DNA from: Actinomycetes bacterium
Lineage (GTDB): Bacteria; Actinomycetota; Actinomycetes; Actinomycetales; Cellulomonadaceae
DNA: 32,738 nucleotides
Assembly (NCBI GenBank): GCA_023432565.1
Contig: JAEYUL010000217.1
Coordinates: 1 to 32,738, forward strand
Direction of reading: 5' to 3'
In this document: positions 7,959-14,361 of the stretch, piece by piece
How positions within the stretch are numbered: position 1 is the first letter of the stretch
Layout of the letters: every line of letters starts with the position of its first letter
Program-made: the position numbers and the translations under genes
The notes under the pieces: model-generated
Databases searched by the model: none
What the model was told of the DNA's origin: nothing
What the model saw: the letters and a program-made list of their open reading frames with translations, nothing else

Positions 7959-8450
7959 TCAGGACCCCAGGCGTGTGATCGTGTCGGCGTCGGCGAACGC
8001 GACCGGCTCGCCCGGGGCCCGGCAGTAGGCCAGGAACGAACCGACCTTGCCCTGCGCGTCGGCGTCGACGAGCGGGACCGCGGCGTCGTCGATGCTCCCC
8101 ATCGCCGTGAACGAGTCACCCTCGGCGGGGCCCGCCTCGAGCGCGACCCCGGTGGACAGCGTCACGAGGTACCGGCCGTCGCCCTGGTCCGCCACGCTCG
8201 TGCCGACGGGCCACACCGGGTGCCGCTCGACCCCGTCGAGCAGGACGTTCACGCACCCGTTGTCGTGCAGGACCAGCCGGGCGGTGACGGATCGAGGCGT
8301 CGCAGTGAAGTGCCCGGCGCCCCCGTCGGGCAGGTCGGCGACCTCGACGTGCCCGTAGCCGGCGGTGTCCTCCTCGCTGGTGCAGGCCGCGAGCAGGCCG
8401 ACCGCGCCCGCCAGCCCGACGAGCGCGAGTGCTGCCCGGCGTGCCGCCAC
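7959..8450 (-). CDS. Putative lipoprotein, 163 aa
   Basis: The GTG at 8450 begins one base after the stop of the HhH-GPD gene, so the two are probably one transcript. The signal peptide (AARRAALALVGLAGAVG) ends in LLAAC, a lipobox with the lipid Cys at about residue 23. The mature part is a small beta-rich domain with two Cys residues, in HDNGCVNVLLDG and SFLAYCRAPGE, likely a disulfide pair. No known family is recognised. It converges on cofE with 66 bases between stops. A 10-bp direct repeat (GCGCTCAGGA at 7940 and 7955) spans its stop region; no clear hairpin terminator is seen there. The chromosomal codon style shows it lies outside the low-GC island. Confidence 0.75.
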   Translation of the reverse strand: MAARRAALALVGLAGAVGLLAACTSEEDTAGYGHVEVADLPDGGAGHFTATPRSVTARLVLHDNGCVNVLLDGVERHPVWPVGTSVADQGDGRYLVTLSTGVALEAGPAEGDSFTAMGSIDDAAVPLVDADAQGKVGSFLAYCRAPGEPVAFADADTITRLGS

Positions 8451-8451
8451 G

Positions 8452-9027
8452 TCAGCGCACCTTCGCCGCGGCCTTGGCCGCCTTCTTGGTCTCGCGGACC
8501 TGCTGCAGCGACTCGGCGTCGGTGACGTCGGCGATCGAGCGGCGCGAGCCCTCCTCGCCGTAGGCACCCGCGACCTCGCGCCAGCCGGCCGGCTGCACTC
8601 CGCGCTGCTTGCCGAGCAGCGCGAGGAAGATCTTCGCCTTCTGCTCACCGAACCCCGGCAGCGCCTTGAGGCGCTTGAGCACGGTCGCCGCGTCCGGGTC
8701 GTCCTGCGTCCAGATCCGCGTGACGTCGCCGTCGTAGTCCTCGACGACCGCGCGGGCGACCGCTTGGATGCGCCCCGCCATCGAGCCGGGGTAGCGGTGC
8801 ACCGCCGGTGGCGTGGCGCACAGCGCGGAGAACTCCTCGGGGTCGGCGTGCGCGAGCGCCTCGGGGGAGAGCGTGCCGAGGCGGTCCAGGATCTTGGCGG
8901 GACCCGCGAACGCAGCCTCCATCGGGTACTGCTGGTCCAGGACCGTACCGATCATGAGCGCGAAAGGGTTCTCGTCCAGGAGACGGTCAGCCTCCGGGTC
9001 GCCTGTAAGCCAGAGAGGGCGCGCCAT
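8452..9027 (-). CDS. HhH-GPD-type base-excision repair-like protein (TIGR03252-like), with a recently replaced 5' end
   Basis: 191 residues. It has the helix-hairpin-helix of DNA glycosylases (LKALPGFGEQKAKIFLALLG, about 130-149) and the family N-terminus MARPLWLTGDPEADRLLDEN followed by PFALMIGTVLDQQYPMEAAF. It matches an uncharacterised actinobacterial family; no glycosylase substrate is established. The first roughly 33 codons use A/T-ending codons (CTT, ACA, CCT, GCT, CGT, GGT) rare in neighbouring genes, while the rest is normal. A second, truncated 5' end of the same kind of gene lies at 10792-10893 on the same strand, across the low-GC island. This suggests the island brought a new 5' end and displaced the original. 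CACGAT at 9035-9040 is 7 bases before the ATG, a leaderless promoter geometry. Confidence 0.88.
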   Translation of the reverse strand: MARPLWLTGDPEADRLLDENPFALMIGTVLDQQYPMEAAFAGPAKILDRLGTLSPEALAHADPEEFSALCATPPAVHRYPGSMAGRIQAVARAVVEDYDGDVTRIWTQDDPDAATVLKRLKALPGFGEQKAKIFLALLGKQRGVQPAGWREVAGAYGEEGSRRSIADVTDAESLQQVRETKKAAKAAAKVR

Positions 9028-9145
9028 GACGCCAATCGTGCCACTGGGCCGTTGCGGACGCGTGGCAGAGCGCAGGTTCTGGCCGCCGGGCCTTCCCAGG
9101 ACCCGCGCTCCATTGGGATGCTCTTGCGCGTCGAGAGGAGTTCGG

Positions 9146-9316
9146 ATGTTGGTGCAGAAGATGAGCGGGGCGGAGGGCGTCAAGCTTGACATCACCCTTG
9201 CCGCCGAGGAGTTCGAGACGTTGGCCGCCACGGGAGCGGTGGTCGTCGATAGCCCGGCAACCACGCATGGGTTTCCTGAGGGGGTCGTCACCGTGGCTGT
9301 GTCTATCGGACGCTGA
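9146..9316 (+). CDS. Small island protein, 56 aa
   Basis: ATG at 9146 with a strong ribosome-binding site (GAGAGGAG, five bases upstream). It begins MLVQKMSGAEGVKLDITLAA and ends GFPEGVVTVAVSIGR. It looks like a single small alpha/beta domain without signal peptide or membrane segment. No family is recognised. The stop at 9314-9316 is 17 bases before the next gene's ATG, so the two are probably co-transcribed, and this one could be a small partner of the membrane protein. Codon use is more A/T-rich than the chromosome and matches the island. Confidence 0.6.
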   Translation: MLVQKMSGAEGVKLDITLAAEEFETLAATGAVVVDSPATTHGFPEGVVTVAVSIGR

Positions 9317-9332
9317 CTTGGTCCCCGTACCG

Positions 9333-10109
9333 ATGAACGTGTTGGCCGGCTGGTGGGAATCGATCGAGTGGGATGCGCCGTACTGGACGGCGGTCGGCGG
9401 CTTGTCAGCGGCGATCACCGGTCTTGTCGCGATCTGGGCCCTCGCTCACGCGGCGCGCGACAGTCGAGAACGGTCTCGCCCGGTCGTCGTAGCCGAGTAC
9501 CGCGTGCCGGAGCACGCCTTTCGCCGACTGGAGTTCGTCGTTCGCAACGTCGGCGTGTCCGTAGCACGGGATATCGACGTTGAGTTCGACCCTCCCCTCG
9601 AGCCAGTGGAGTCAGGCCAGAAGATCCGCCCGTTCCTCGTGAAGCGGTACTCGCGGCGGATCCCGGCGCTTGGGCCCGGCCAAGAGCTGAGCAACTCCGT
9701 CCACTTCAACGATGAGGACCAGTCGCAGAGCGACCTGCCGTTCGACGTGACAGTAAAGGTGAGCTACCGACGATCGAGGCTTCGGCGCTACGAGGACTCC
9801 TATCGGTTGCTCGCAGAGGTGTACGCCCAGCACACGTACAGCACGTCATCGGACTCGGTCCCCGGGCGTCTCAAGCAGATCAAGGATGAGTTGGCGAAGA
9901 TCTCGGGCACGACATATGGGACTGACCGGCTCAGGGAGATCAGGAACGAGATTCACACCGTCGCTGAAGCGCTGGGTGCTGATGGTGGAAGCTCGCTCGA
10001 CGGTGCTGGTGATGGCCGAGGACCGCGCGATGGCCGTTTCAGTCGGATAGGAGGGCCGTGGCGGAGACTTTCAACACGCCTGCGAGCGTATACAGGCTCC
10101 CTACGCTGA
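9333..10109 (+). CDS. Island membrane-anchored protein with extended beta domain and C-terminal coiled coil, 258 aa
   Basis: The ATG at 9333 gives 258 residues. One N-terminal membrane segment (about 15-37, TAVGGLSAAITGLVAIWALA) is followed by a basic stretch and then a beta-sandwich-like region starting RPVVVAEYRVPEHAFRRLEF and VVRNVGVSVARDIDVEFDPP, a pattern seen in many anonymous actinobacterial and phage membrane proteins. The C-terminal quarter is charged and helical (RLKQIKDELAKISG ... RLREIRNEIHTVAEAL), a likely coiled coil. No catalytic motif is seen. The last 71 bases overlap the end of the oppositely oriented XRE gene. An alternative TTG start at 9318 would add five residues. The function is unknown; a single-TM protein next to an XRE repressor in an island would fit exclusion or defence, but that is speculation. 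Confidence 0.75.
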   Translation: MNVLAGWWESIEWDAPYWTAVGGLSAAITGLVAIWALAHAARDSRERSRPVVVAEYRVPEHAFRRLEFVVRNVGVSVARDIDVEFDPPLEPVESGQKIRPFLVKRYSRRIPALGPGQELSNSVHFNDEDQSQSDLPFDVTVKVSYRRSRLRRYEDSYRLLAEVYAQHTYSTSSDSVPGRLKQIKDELAKISGTTYGTDRLREIRNEIHTVAEALGADGGSSLDGAGDGRGPRDGRFSRIGGPWRRLSTRLRAYTGSLR

Positions 10110-10287
10110 TGTTCCGTTCACCGCGCTCCACGGACCCGACGTAGGTGCGGTGCAACCCGGCCCGGTGAGCAAGTGCTTCCTGCGAGAGACCCTGCCGGAT
10201 CCGCTCCGCTCGGACGCGCGCTCCAAGGTGGCGAAGTCGTGCCCTGAGTTGCTCGTCGTACTCCACCACGCGGCGATCGTCGAGCAA
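10039..10287 (-). CDS. XRE-family helix-turn-helix regulator
   Basis: 82 residues if read from the TTG at 10287; in-frame GTG codons at 10269 and 10266 are alternatives. The HTH_3/Cro-C1 domain covers most of it: LGARVRAERIRQGLSQEALA (helices 1-2), HRAGLHRTYVGSVERGERNI (recognition helix), then SVGSLYTLAGVLKVSATALL. It binds DNA as a dimer. It is divergent from the 147-residue island gene across a 40-base region with a repeated TATGAGT and a central GTCGAC, the obvious place for autoregulation. It converges on and overlaps the membrane-protein gene. Probably the island's own repressor. Family certain, start uncertain. Confidence 0.88.
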   Translation of the reverse strand: MLDDRRVVEYDEQLRARLRHLGARVRAERIRQGLSQEALAHRAGLHRTYVGSVERGERNISVGSLYTLAGVLKVSATALLSD

Positions 10288-10294
10288 TGCACTG

Positions 10295-10316
10295 TATGAG
10301 TCGACAGACTATGAGT
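10295..10316. promoter_or_regulatory. Divergent control region with repeated TATGAGT
   Basis: TATGAGT occurs at 10295-10301 and again at 10310-10316, 15 bases apart, around a GTCGAC palindrome (10300-10305). It lies between the XRE gene and the 147-residue island gene, and the second copy runs into the TAGCAT -10 box of the latter. It is a candidate XRE operator, by position only. Confidence 0.35.
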
Positions 10317-10321
10317 AGCAT
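10316..10321 (+). promoter_or_regulatory. Leaderless -10 box (TAGCAT) for the 147-aa island gene
   Basis: TAGCAT fits the actinobacterial TANNNT -10 form. It ends six bases before the ATG at 10328, so transcription would begin at or beside the start codon. No ribosome-binding site is visible, which agrees with a leaderless message. No -35 box is recognisable. Confidence 0.5.
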
Positions 10322-10327
10322 CGGGCC

Positions 10328-10771
10328 ATGGCGCTGTGGAGAGTCGACGTGTGCGGGGTGAGTCACCGCTTCGTCGAGGCGGCGACGCGGTCGGAGGCGG
10401 AGGACGCCGTAAGGCAAGCGCTCGTTGATGCCATGGACATCAGAGCCTCCGATGCCGGGGCGCGGCTGACTCGCGCTTACGACGGTGCCGGACCGGTCCA
10501 GCGCAAGGGCCTCCTCATGAGGCTCGACGGCGTGACGAACCCGAAGGAGCGCCAGTCCTCGAAGTCAGCGCATCGTCGTCTGGAACGAGAAGTGGCGCGT
10601 CAGCAGGCGGAGCGTGAGTGGGTGGCCGGTCATCTGGGCAGCGCGCCACCCGTCTCCCCTGAGCAGATTGATCATCTGGTCAGGGTCCTGGCGATGCGGC
10701 GGATCGAGGACGCCCATATGAAGCTTCCCGAGTGGGAGCGTCAGTCGCCGGTCCATGGTGAAACTCCCTGA
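10328..10771 (+). CDS. Island hypothetical protein, 147 aa
   Basis: The ATG at 10328 lies six bases after TAGCAT, a leaderless geometry. The N-terminus (MALWRVDVCGVSHRFVEAAT) looks like a short beta-hairpin domain followed by a helix (RSEAEDAVRQALVDAM). The rest is charged and helical, with a strongly basic segment (KERQSSKSAHRRLEREVARQ) that could bind nucleic acid, and a C-terminal helix (EQIDHLVRVLAMRRIEDAHM). No family recognised, no membrane segment. It is divergent from the XRE regulator and likely under its control. The stop at 10769-10771 is only about 30 bases from the island's right edge. Confidence 0.65.
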   Translation: MALWRVDVCGVSHRFVEAATRSEAEDAVRQALVDAMDIRASDAGARLTRAYDGAGPVQRKGLLMRLDGVTNPKERQSSKSAHRRLEREVARQQAEREWVAGHLGSAPPVSPEQIDHLVRVLAMRRIEDAHMKLPEWERQSPVHGETP

Positions 10772-10791
10772 CCTGGGCAAATACCTAGGGG

Positions 10792-10893
10792 CTAACGAAC
10801 CTTCTGCTCCAGCAGCATCCCGATCAGCAGCGCGAACGGGTCGGAGTCGAGCAACTGGTCCGCGGCGGCGTCGCCGGTCATCCACAGGCTCAT
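10792..10893 (-). pseudogene. Truncated 5' end of an HhH-GPD (TIGR03252-like) gene
   Basis: The ATG at 10893 opens MSLWMTGDAAADQLLDSDPF then ALLIGMLLEQKVR and a stop. It aligns residue for residue with the first 32 residues of the complete gene at 8452-9027 (LWLTGDPEADRLLDENPFAL, MIGTVLDQQ), then homology ends abruptly in a stop codon. Codons here are GC-ending like the chromosome, unlike the 5' end of the complete copy, so this is probably the original chromosomal 5' end left behind when the island inserted. CATACT at 10901-10906, seven bases before the ATG, may still be a live leaderless promoter, giving a 33-residue peptide. Confidence 0.8.
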
Positions 10894-10944
10894 GGCCTCA
10901 AGTATGGCCAGACGAGTGCTCCGCGGGGCAGGCCCGCCGGCAGA

Positions 10945-10960
10945 AAGGCGAGATCGCCCT
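10945..10960 (-). terminator. Short hairpin after the ABC ATPase gene
   Basis: Read on the minus strand, AGGGCG, loop ATCT, CGCCTT, then TCT. The stem has six pairs including one G-U and is followed by a short T run. It lies 34 bases past the ATPase stop and before the truncated HhH-GPD start, so it would end the importer transcript. The stem is short, so efficiency is uncertain. Confidence 0.35.
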
Positions 10961-10994
10961 CCGGGTGGTCCGTCCGGGCCGATCGGCGCGTGCC

Positions 10995-11801
10995 TCACGC
11001 GAACGGGGCGGCGCCGTCGCCCAGTGCGATCACCGGGCGTCCGGTGACCGGATGGGTCAGGACGACGGCGTCGACGTCGTAGACCGCGCGCAGCAGGTCG
11101 GGGGTCAGCACCGCGTCCGGGGGACCGGCGGCCACGAGCCGGCCGCCCGACAGGACGAGCACGTGCGCGCAGAACGCGGCTGCGAGGTTGAGGTCGTGCA
11201 GCGCCGCGACGGTCGTGACACCGAGGTCACGCACGAACGCGAGCAGCGAGAGCTGGCCTGACACGTCGAGGTGGTTCGTCGGCTCGTCGAGCAGGAGCAG
11301 CTCGGGTTGCTGCGCGAGCGCGCGCGCGACGTGCACGCGCTGACGCTCCCCGCCGGACAGCGTCGACCAGGCGCGGTCGGCGAGGTGTGCGGCGGCCGCG
11401 GCCGCCAGCGCGCGGTCGACCGCCTGCTCGTCGGGGTCCGAGCCCCACAGCGTGCGGTACGGGATGCGGCCGAGCGCGACGACCTCGCGCACCGTCAGCG
11501 GCACGCTCGCGCTCGACTCCTGCTCGAGCAGGGCCACCCGGCGGGCACGGCGGCGTCGATCGAGCGTGTGCACCGGCACCGCGTCCCTCGTCACGGCACC
11601 GGCGGTGTCGTCGTGCGGCACGAGCACCGCACCCGCGTCCGGTGCCAGGACACCCGCGATCAGCCGCAGCAGCGTCGTCTTGCCCGCGCCGTTGGGCCCG
11701 AGCAGACCCGTCAGGGCACCCTCGGGCGGGGTCGCGTCGACGCCGTCGACGACCCACCGCCCGCCGAGACGCGCGCCGACGCCGGAGATCGTCAGCTCCA
11801 T
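10995..11801 (-). CDS. ABC importer ATP-binding protein, proposed F420-0 transporter
   Basis: 268 residues. The ATP-hydrolysing subunit of a FecCD/BtuCD-type importer: Walker A GPNGAGKTT (about 33-41), signature LSGGERQR (about 145), Walker B LLLLDEPTNHLD, then the H-loop in VAALHDLNLAAAF. The ATG start overlaps the permease stop by ten bases. By general fold it could serve siderophores or cobalamin. The F420-0 assignment rests on context: the three-gene cassette, in an actinomycete, near a stand-alone cofE and an F420-dependent oxidoreductase, is the arrangement for which the F420-0 importer families were proposed. It has a slightly unusual insertion between Walker A and the Q-loop (PHDDTAGAVTRDAVPVHTLD). 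Confidence 0.85.
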   Translation of the reverse strand: MELTISGVGARLGGRWVVDGVDATPPEGALTGLLGPNGAGKTTLLRLIAGVLAPDAGAVLVPHDDTAGAVTRDAVPVHTLDRRRRARRVALLEQESSASVPLTVREVVALGRIPYRTLWGSDPDEQAVDRALAAAAAAHLADRAWSTLSGGERQRVHVARALAQQPELLLLDEPTNHLDVSGQLSLLAFVRDLGVTTVAALHDLNLAAAFCAHVLVLSGGRLVAAGPPDAVLTPDLLRAVYDVDAVVLTHPVTGRPVIALGDGAAPFA

Positions 11802-12874
11802 GCCGCACCCCTGCCACGACGCAGGATCAGCGCGAACACGGGGACGCCGACGAGCGCGGTGACGATGCCGACGGGGATCTCGCGAGGCGCGAACACGGTG
11901 CGCGCGAGCGTGTCGGCCCAGACGAGGAACACGGCGCCCGTGACGGCGGCGAAGGGCAGCAGTCGCCGGTGCGCGGGGCCGGTGAGCACCGACACCGCGT
12001 GCGGCAGCACGAGCCCGACGAACCCGATCGCGCCGCTCACCGCCACCAGCGCGCCGGTCAGCAGCGCGACGAGCGTCATCAGCGTCCACCGCGTGCGGTC
12101 GACGTCGATGCCGAGCGCCGCCGCCGCGGTGTCGCCGAACGTGAACGCGTCGAGCCGCGTCGCGGTCGCCACGAGCACGGTCCCGACGACGAGCAGCGCG
12201 CTGCCCGCGATCGCGACCGACGTCCACGTCGTGCCCGCGAGCGAACCCATGAGCCACGACAGGATCTCGCGGTAGGAGTCGCCCGTCGCGGTCCAGAAGA
12301 TGACGAACGAGGTCGCCGCCGCCGCGAGCTGGGAGACCGCCAGACCGGCGAGCACCGCGCGCGTCGGCGTGACGCTGCCGCCCGTGCGCGCGAGAGCGAG
12401 CGTCGCGACGAGCGCCGCGATCGCGCCGACGAACGCCGCCACCGGCAGCAGCACCGCGACCCCGACGACGAGCACGGCCACGGCTCCGAGCGACGCGCCC
12501 GACGACAGGCCGAGCAGGTAGGGGTCGGCGAGCGGGTTGCGGGTCAGTGACTGCATGACCGCACCGGCCGCGGCGAGTCCCGCACCCACGGCCGCGGCCG
12601 TGAGCACGCGCGGCAGGCGCAGGTCCCACACGATCGCGTCGTGCAGGCGGGGTACCTCGTCGACGAGCCCGAGGTGGTGCCCGACGACCCGCGCCACCTC
12701 GCCCACGCCCAGGTCGGCGGGTCCGATCGTCACCGCGACGAGCAGGCTCACGACGAGCGCTGCACCCCCGACGCCGAGCAGCACCCCGAGCGCGGGCCGG
12801 CGCACGGGCCTGGACCGGTCGGCGGTGCGTGTGAGGGTCGGGTCGGCGGGGCGGTCGGCGAACGGCGTCAGCAC
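11792..12874 (-). CDS. FecCD/BtuC-type ABC importer permease, proposed F420-0 transporter
   Basis: 360 residues from the GTG at 12874, seven bases after the binding-protein stop; GGAGG is in reach upstream. Polytopic, with about nine to ten hydrophobic segments. Family marks include RLPRVLTAAAVGAGLAAAGA, VMQSLTRNPLADPYLLGLSS with GASLGAV (the conserved MQ-x-x-x-RNPLA-x-P-x-x-LG loop that contacts the ATPase), the later GAIGFVGLVLPH and RTVFAPREIPVGIVTALVGVP. It works with the ATPase and binding protein as one operon on the minus strand. The family is certain; the substrate F420-0 is inferred from the neighbouring cofE and LLM enzyme. Confidence 0.87.
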   Translation of the reverse strand: MLTPFADRPADPTLTRTADRSRPVRRPALGVLLGVGGAALVVSLLVAVTIGPADLGVGEVARVVGHHLGLVDEVPRLHDAIVWDLRLPRVLTAAAVGAGLAAAGAVMQSLTRNPLADPYLLGLSSGASLGAVAVLVVGVAVLLPVAAFVGAIAALVATLALARTGGSVTPTRAVLAGLAVSQLAAAATSFVIFWTATGDSYREILSWLMGSLAGTTWTSVAIAGSALLVVGTVLVATATRLDAFTFGDTAAAALGIDVDRTRWTLMTLVALLTGALVAVSGAIGFVGLVLPHAVSVLTGPAHRRLLPFAAVTGAVFLVWADTLARTVFAPREIPVGIVTALVGVPVFALILRRGRGAAWS

Positions 12875-12881
12875 GTGCGGG

Positions 12882-13946
12882 TCAGCCTCCCAGCGCCGTG
12901 ACCTGCGCGACGATGTCCGCGACGGTGTCGGCGTTGCGGACGCCTGCCTCGGAGGCCGCGAACGGGACGACGACGTAGCGCTCGTCGCGCACCGCGTCGA
13001 GCGCGGCCGTCGCGGGGTTGGCAGCGAGGGCCGCCTTCTTGTCCTCGGCGGTGTTCCAGACCGAGTCGACCAGCACGAGCACGTCGGGGTCCGCCGCGAC
13101 GACCTCTTCCCAGCTCACCGAGGCCCACGTGTCGTGGACGTCGGCGAACACGTTGGTCAGCCCCGCGGCCTCGAGCACCATCTGTGGCGCGCCGATGCCC
13201 GCGCCGACGAACGGCGTGTCCCGGCCCGACGACCACCACACGACGCTCTGGCCTGCGAGCGGCTCGACGCCGTCGAGCGTGGCCTGCTGCTCGGCGACCA
13301 CCTGCTCGGCCGCGGCCGGCTCGCCGAGCACGGCGCCCGCCTGGCGGATCTCACCGAACACGGCGTCGAACGTCAGCGGGTCGGGCTGGTAGCCGGGCTC
13401 CTTGCACGCCGACGGCGAGACGTACGTCGCGATGCCGTACCCCGCGAGCGTGTCCCGCTCACCGACGCCGTCGGCGGAGAAGTTCGACTCCCAGCCGGCG
13501 TAGACCAGGTCGGGCTCGAGAGCGAGCAGCGCCTCCTGGCCGGGGACCTTCTCGGAGATCACCGGCACGTCCGCCAGGGCGTCCGCCAGGTCGGCGGGCG
13601 GAGGTCCGTCGCTGAACGCGGTGCCGACGAGCCGGTCGGCGGCGCCGAGGGCGGCGACGAGCTCCGCGGTCGAGGACTTGATCGTCACGATCCGCTCCGG
13701 GGGTGCGTCGAACGTGACCTGCGTGCCGCAGTTGTCGACGGTGACCGGGAAGGCCGCCGCAGGGGCGGTGGTGGTCGCGGCCCCGGGCGCGCTCGTCGTG
13801 GGGGAGGAGAGCGTCGTCGCGTCGTCGGCGCATCCCGCGAGCACGAGCAGGGGCGCGACGACGAGCGGGAGTGCGCCCCGCAGCGCACGCGAACGGTGGG
13901 GCGCGGCGGGGGCGGGTGACGGGTGCGGGACGGCAGGCGTGGGCAT
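12882..13946 (-). CDS. Lipoprotein substrate-binding protein, proposed F420-0 transporter
   Basis: 354 residues from the ATG at 13946, chosen for the GGAGA six bases upstream; the open frame extends further but without support. The signal peptide ends in the lipobox LVLAGC, followed by a Thr/Ala/Pro-rich linker, then a periplasmic-binding-protein class III fold: FPVTVDNCGTQVTFDAPPER, IVTIKSSTAELVAALGAADR, EALLALEPDLVYAGWESNFS and VSWEEVVAADPDVLVLVDSV. BtuF/FhuD-like proteins of this type bind siderophores or corrinoids. The gene cassette and the adjacent F420 genes point to F420-0. First gene of the importer operon, with a promoter at 14088-14117 and a leader of about 130 bases. Confidence 0.87.
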   Translation of the reverse strand: MPTPAVPHPSPAPAAPHRSRALRGALPLVVAPLLVLAGCADDATTLSSPTTSAPGAATTTAPAAAFPVTVDNCGTQVTFDAPPERIVTIKSSTAELVAALGAADRLVGTAFSDGPPPADLADALADVPVISEKVPGQEALLALEPDLVYAGWESNFSADGVGERDTLAGYGIATYVSPSACKEPGYQPDPLTFDAVFGEIRQAGAVLGEPAAAEQVVAEQQATLDGVEPLAGQSVVWWSSGRDTPFVGAGIGAPQMVLEAAGLTNVFADVHDTWASVSWEEVVAADPDVLVLVDSVWNTAEDKKAALAANPATAALDAVRDERYVVVPFAASEAGVRNADTVADIVAQVTALGG

Positions 13947-14058
13947 CGGTTCTCCGGACGGTCGACGCACCGCGCACGCCGTCGGGCGCGGACTGAGGTC
14001 AGGGTGTCGACGCACGTCGCGTCGTGGAGGACCGTCCCAGTCGAGGGCGGTGCGACCT

Positions 14059-14074
14059 GGTCGAACGTCCGACC
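14059..14074. promoter_or_regulatory. Inverted repeat downstream of the importer promoter, candidate operator
   Basis: GGTCG, six bases (AACGTC), CGACC. It starts about 14 bases downstream of the predicted -10 box on the minus strand, so it covers the first transcribed bases. That is a common site for a repressor or for a small leader hairpin. The binding protein is unknown. Confidence 0.4.
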
Positions 14075-14087
14075 CGGTTCCGCCGTC

Positions 14088-14117
14088 ACCCTAAGGACGG
14101 CGCGCCGCCCCGCGCAA
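14088..14117 (-). promoter_or_regulatory. Sigma-70-type promoter of the importer operon
   Basis: On the minus strand, TTGCGC (14117-14112), an 18-base spacer, then TAGGGT (14093-14088). TAGGGT is a good actinobacterial -10 box, and the -35 keeps TTG. Predicted transcription start is near 14081, leaving a leader of about 135 bases before the binding-protein ATG. Confidence 0.55.
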
Positions 14118-14361
14118 ACCCCTGCCTCACCCACCACCCCCGCCCACACGCAGCGTCCCCTCCGGCCGCGTGCTCGGGGAGCCGCAGCAGGTGCTGGGTC
14201 GCCGCTCGCACCGCCGACGACCCGGCGACCGTTCCGGCCGTGCGCGCGCGAGCCCGGACCAGCCGCTGGGCGCACGTGGGCCGCTGGCCCGCCATGGTGC
14301 CGACGGACGCAGCCCGCGCCGGATCGTCGTACCGTGCGGCTGTCGCACGCGCTCGTCCGCC

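Larger units (their letters stand above)
8930..10800. mobile_element. Low-GC genomic island, probably inserted into the HhH-GPD gene
   Basis: About 1.9 kb with clearly different base composition: two rows counted by hand (9841-9900, 9901-9960) give 60% and 58% G+C, against 78% in a chromosomal row (17401-17460). Its edges coincide with the two versions of the HhH-GPD 5' end: the intact gene changes codon style near codon 33 (about 8930), and the truncated copy loses homology after its Gln30 codon (about 10800). It carries a 56-residue ORF, a membrane-anchored protein, an XRE regulator and a 147-residue protein. No integrase, transposase or long terminal repeat is seen, so it is either a remnant or depends on an integrase encoded elsewhere. 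The boundaries are estimates within about ten bases. Confidence 0.6.

Noticed and set aside
7940..7964. 10-base direct repeat GCGCTCAGGA after cofE as an insertion-site duplication
   Set aside because: The copies are only 15 bases apart with nothing between them, and they are not at the island edges.
10995..13946. Siderophore or cobalamin importer instead of F420-0
   Set aside because: The fold allows it and it is not excluded, but no siderophore, heme or cobalamin genes or riboswitch are present, while cofE and an F420 enzyme are close by.
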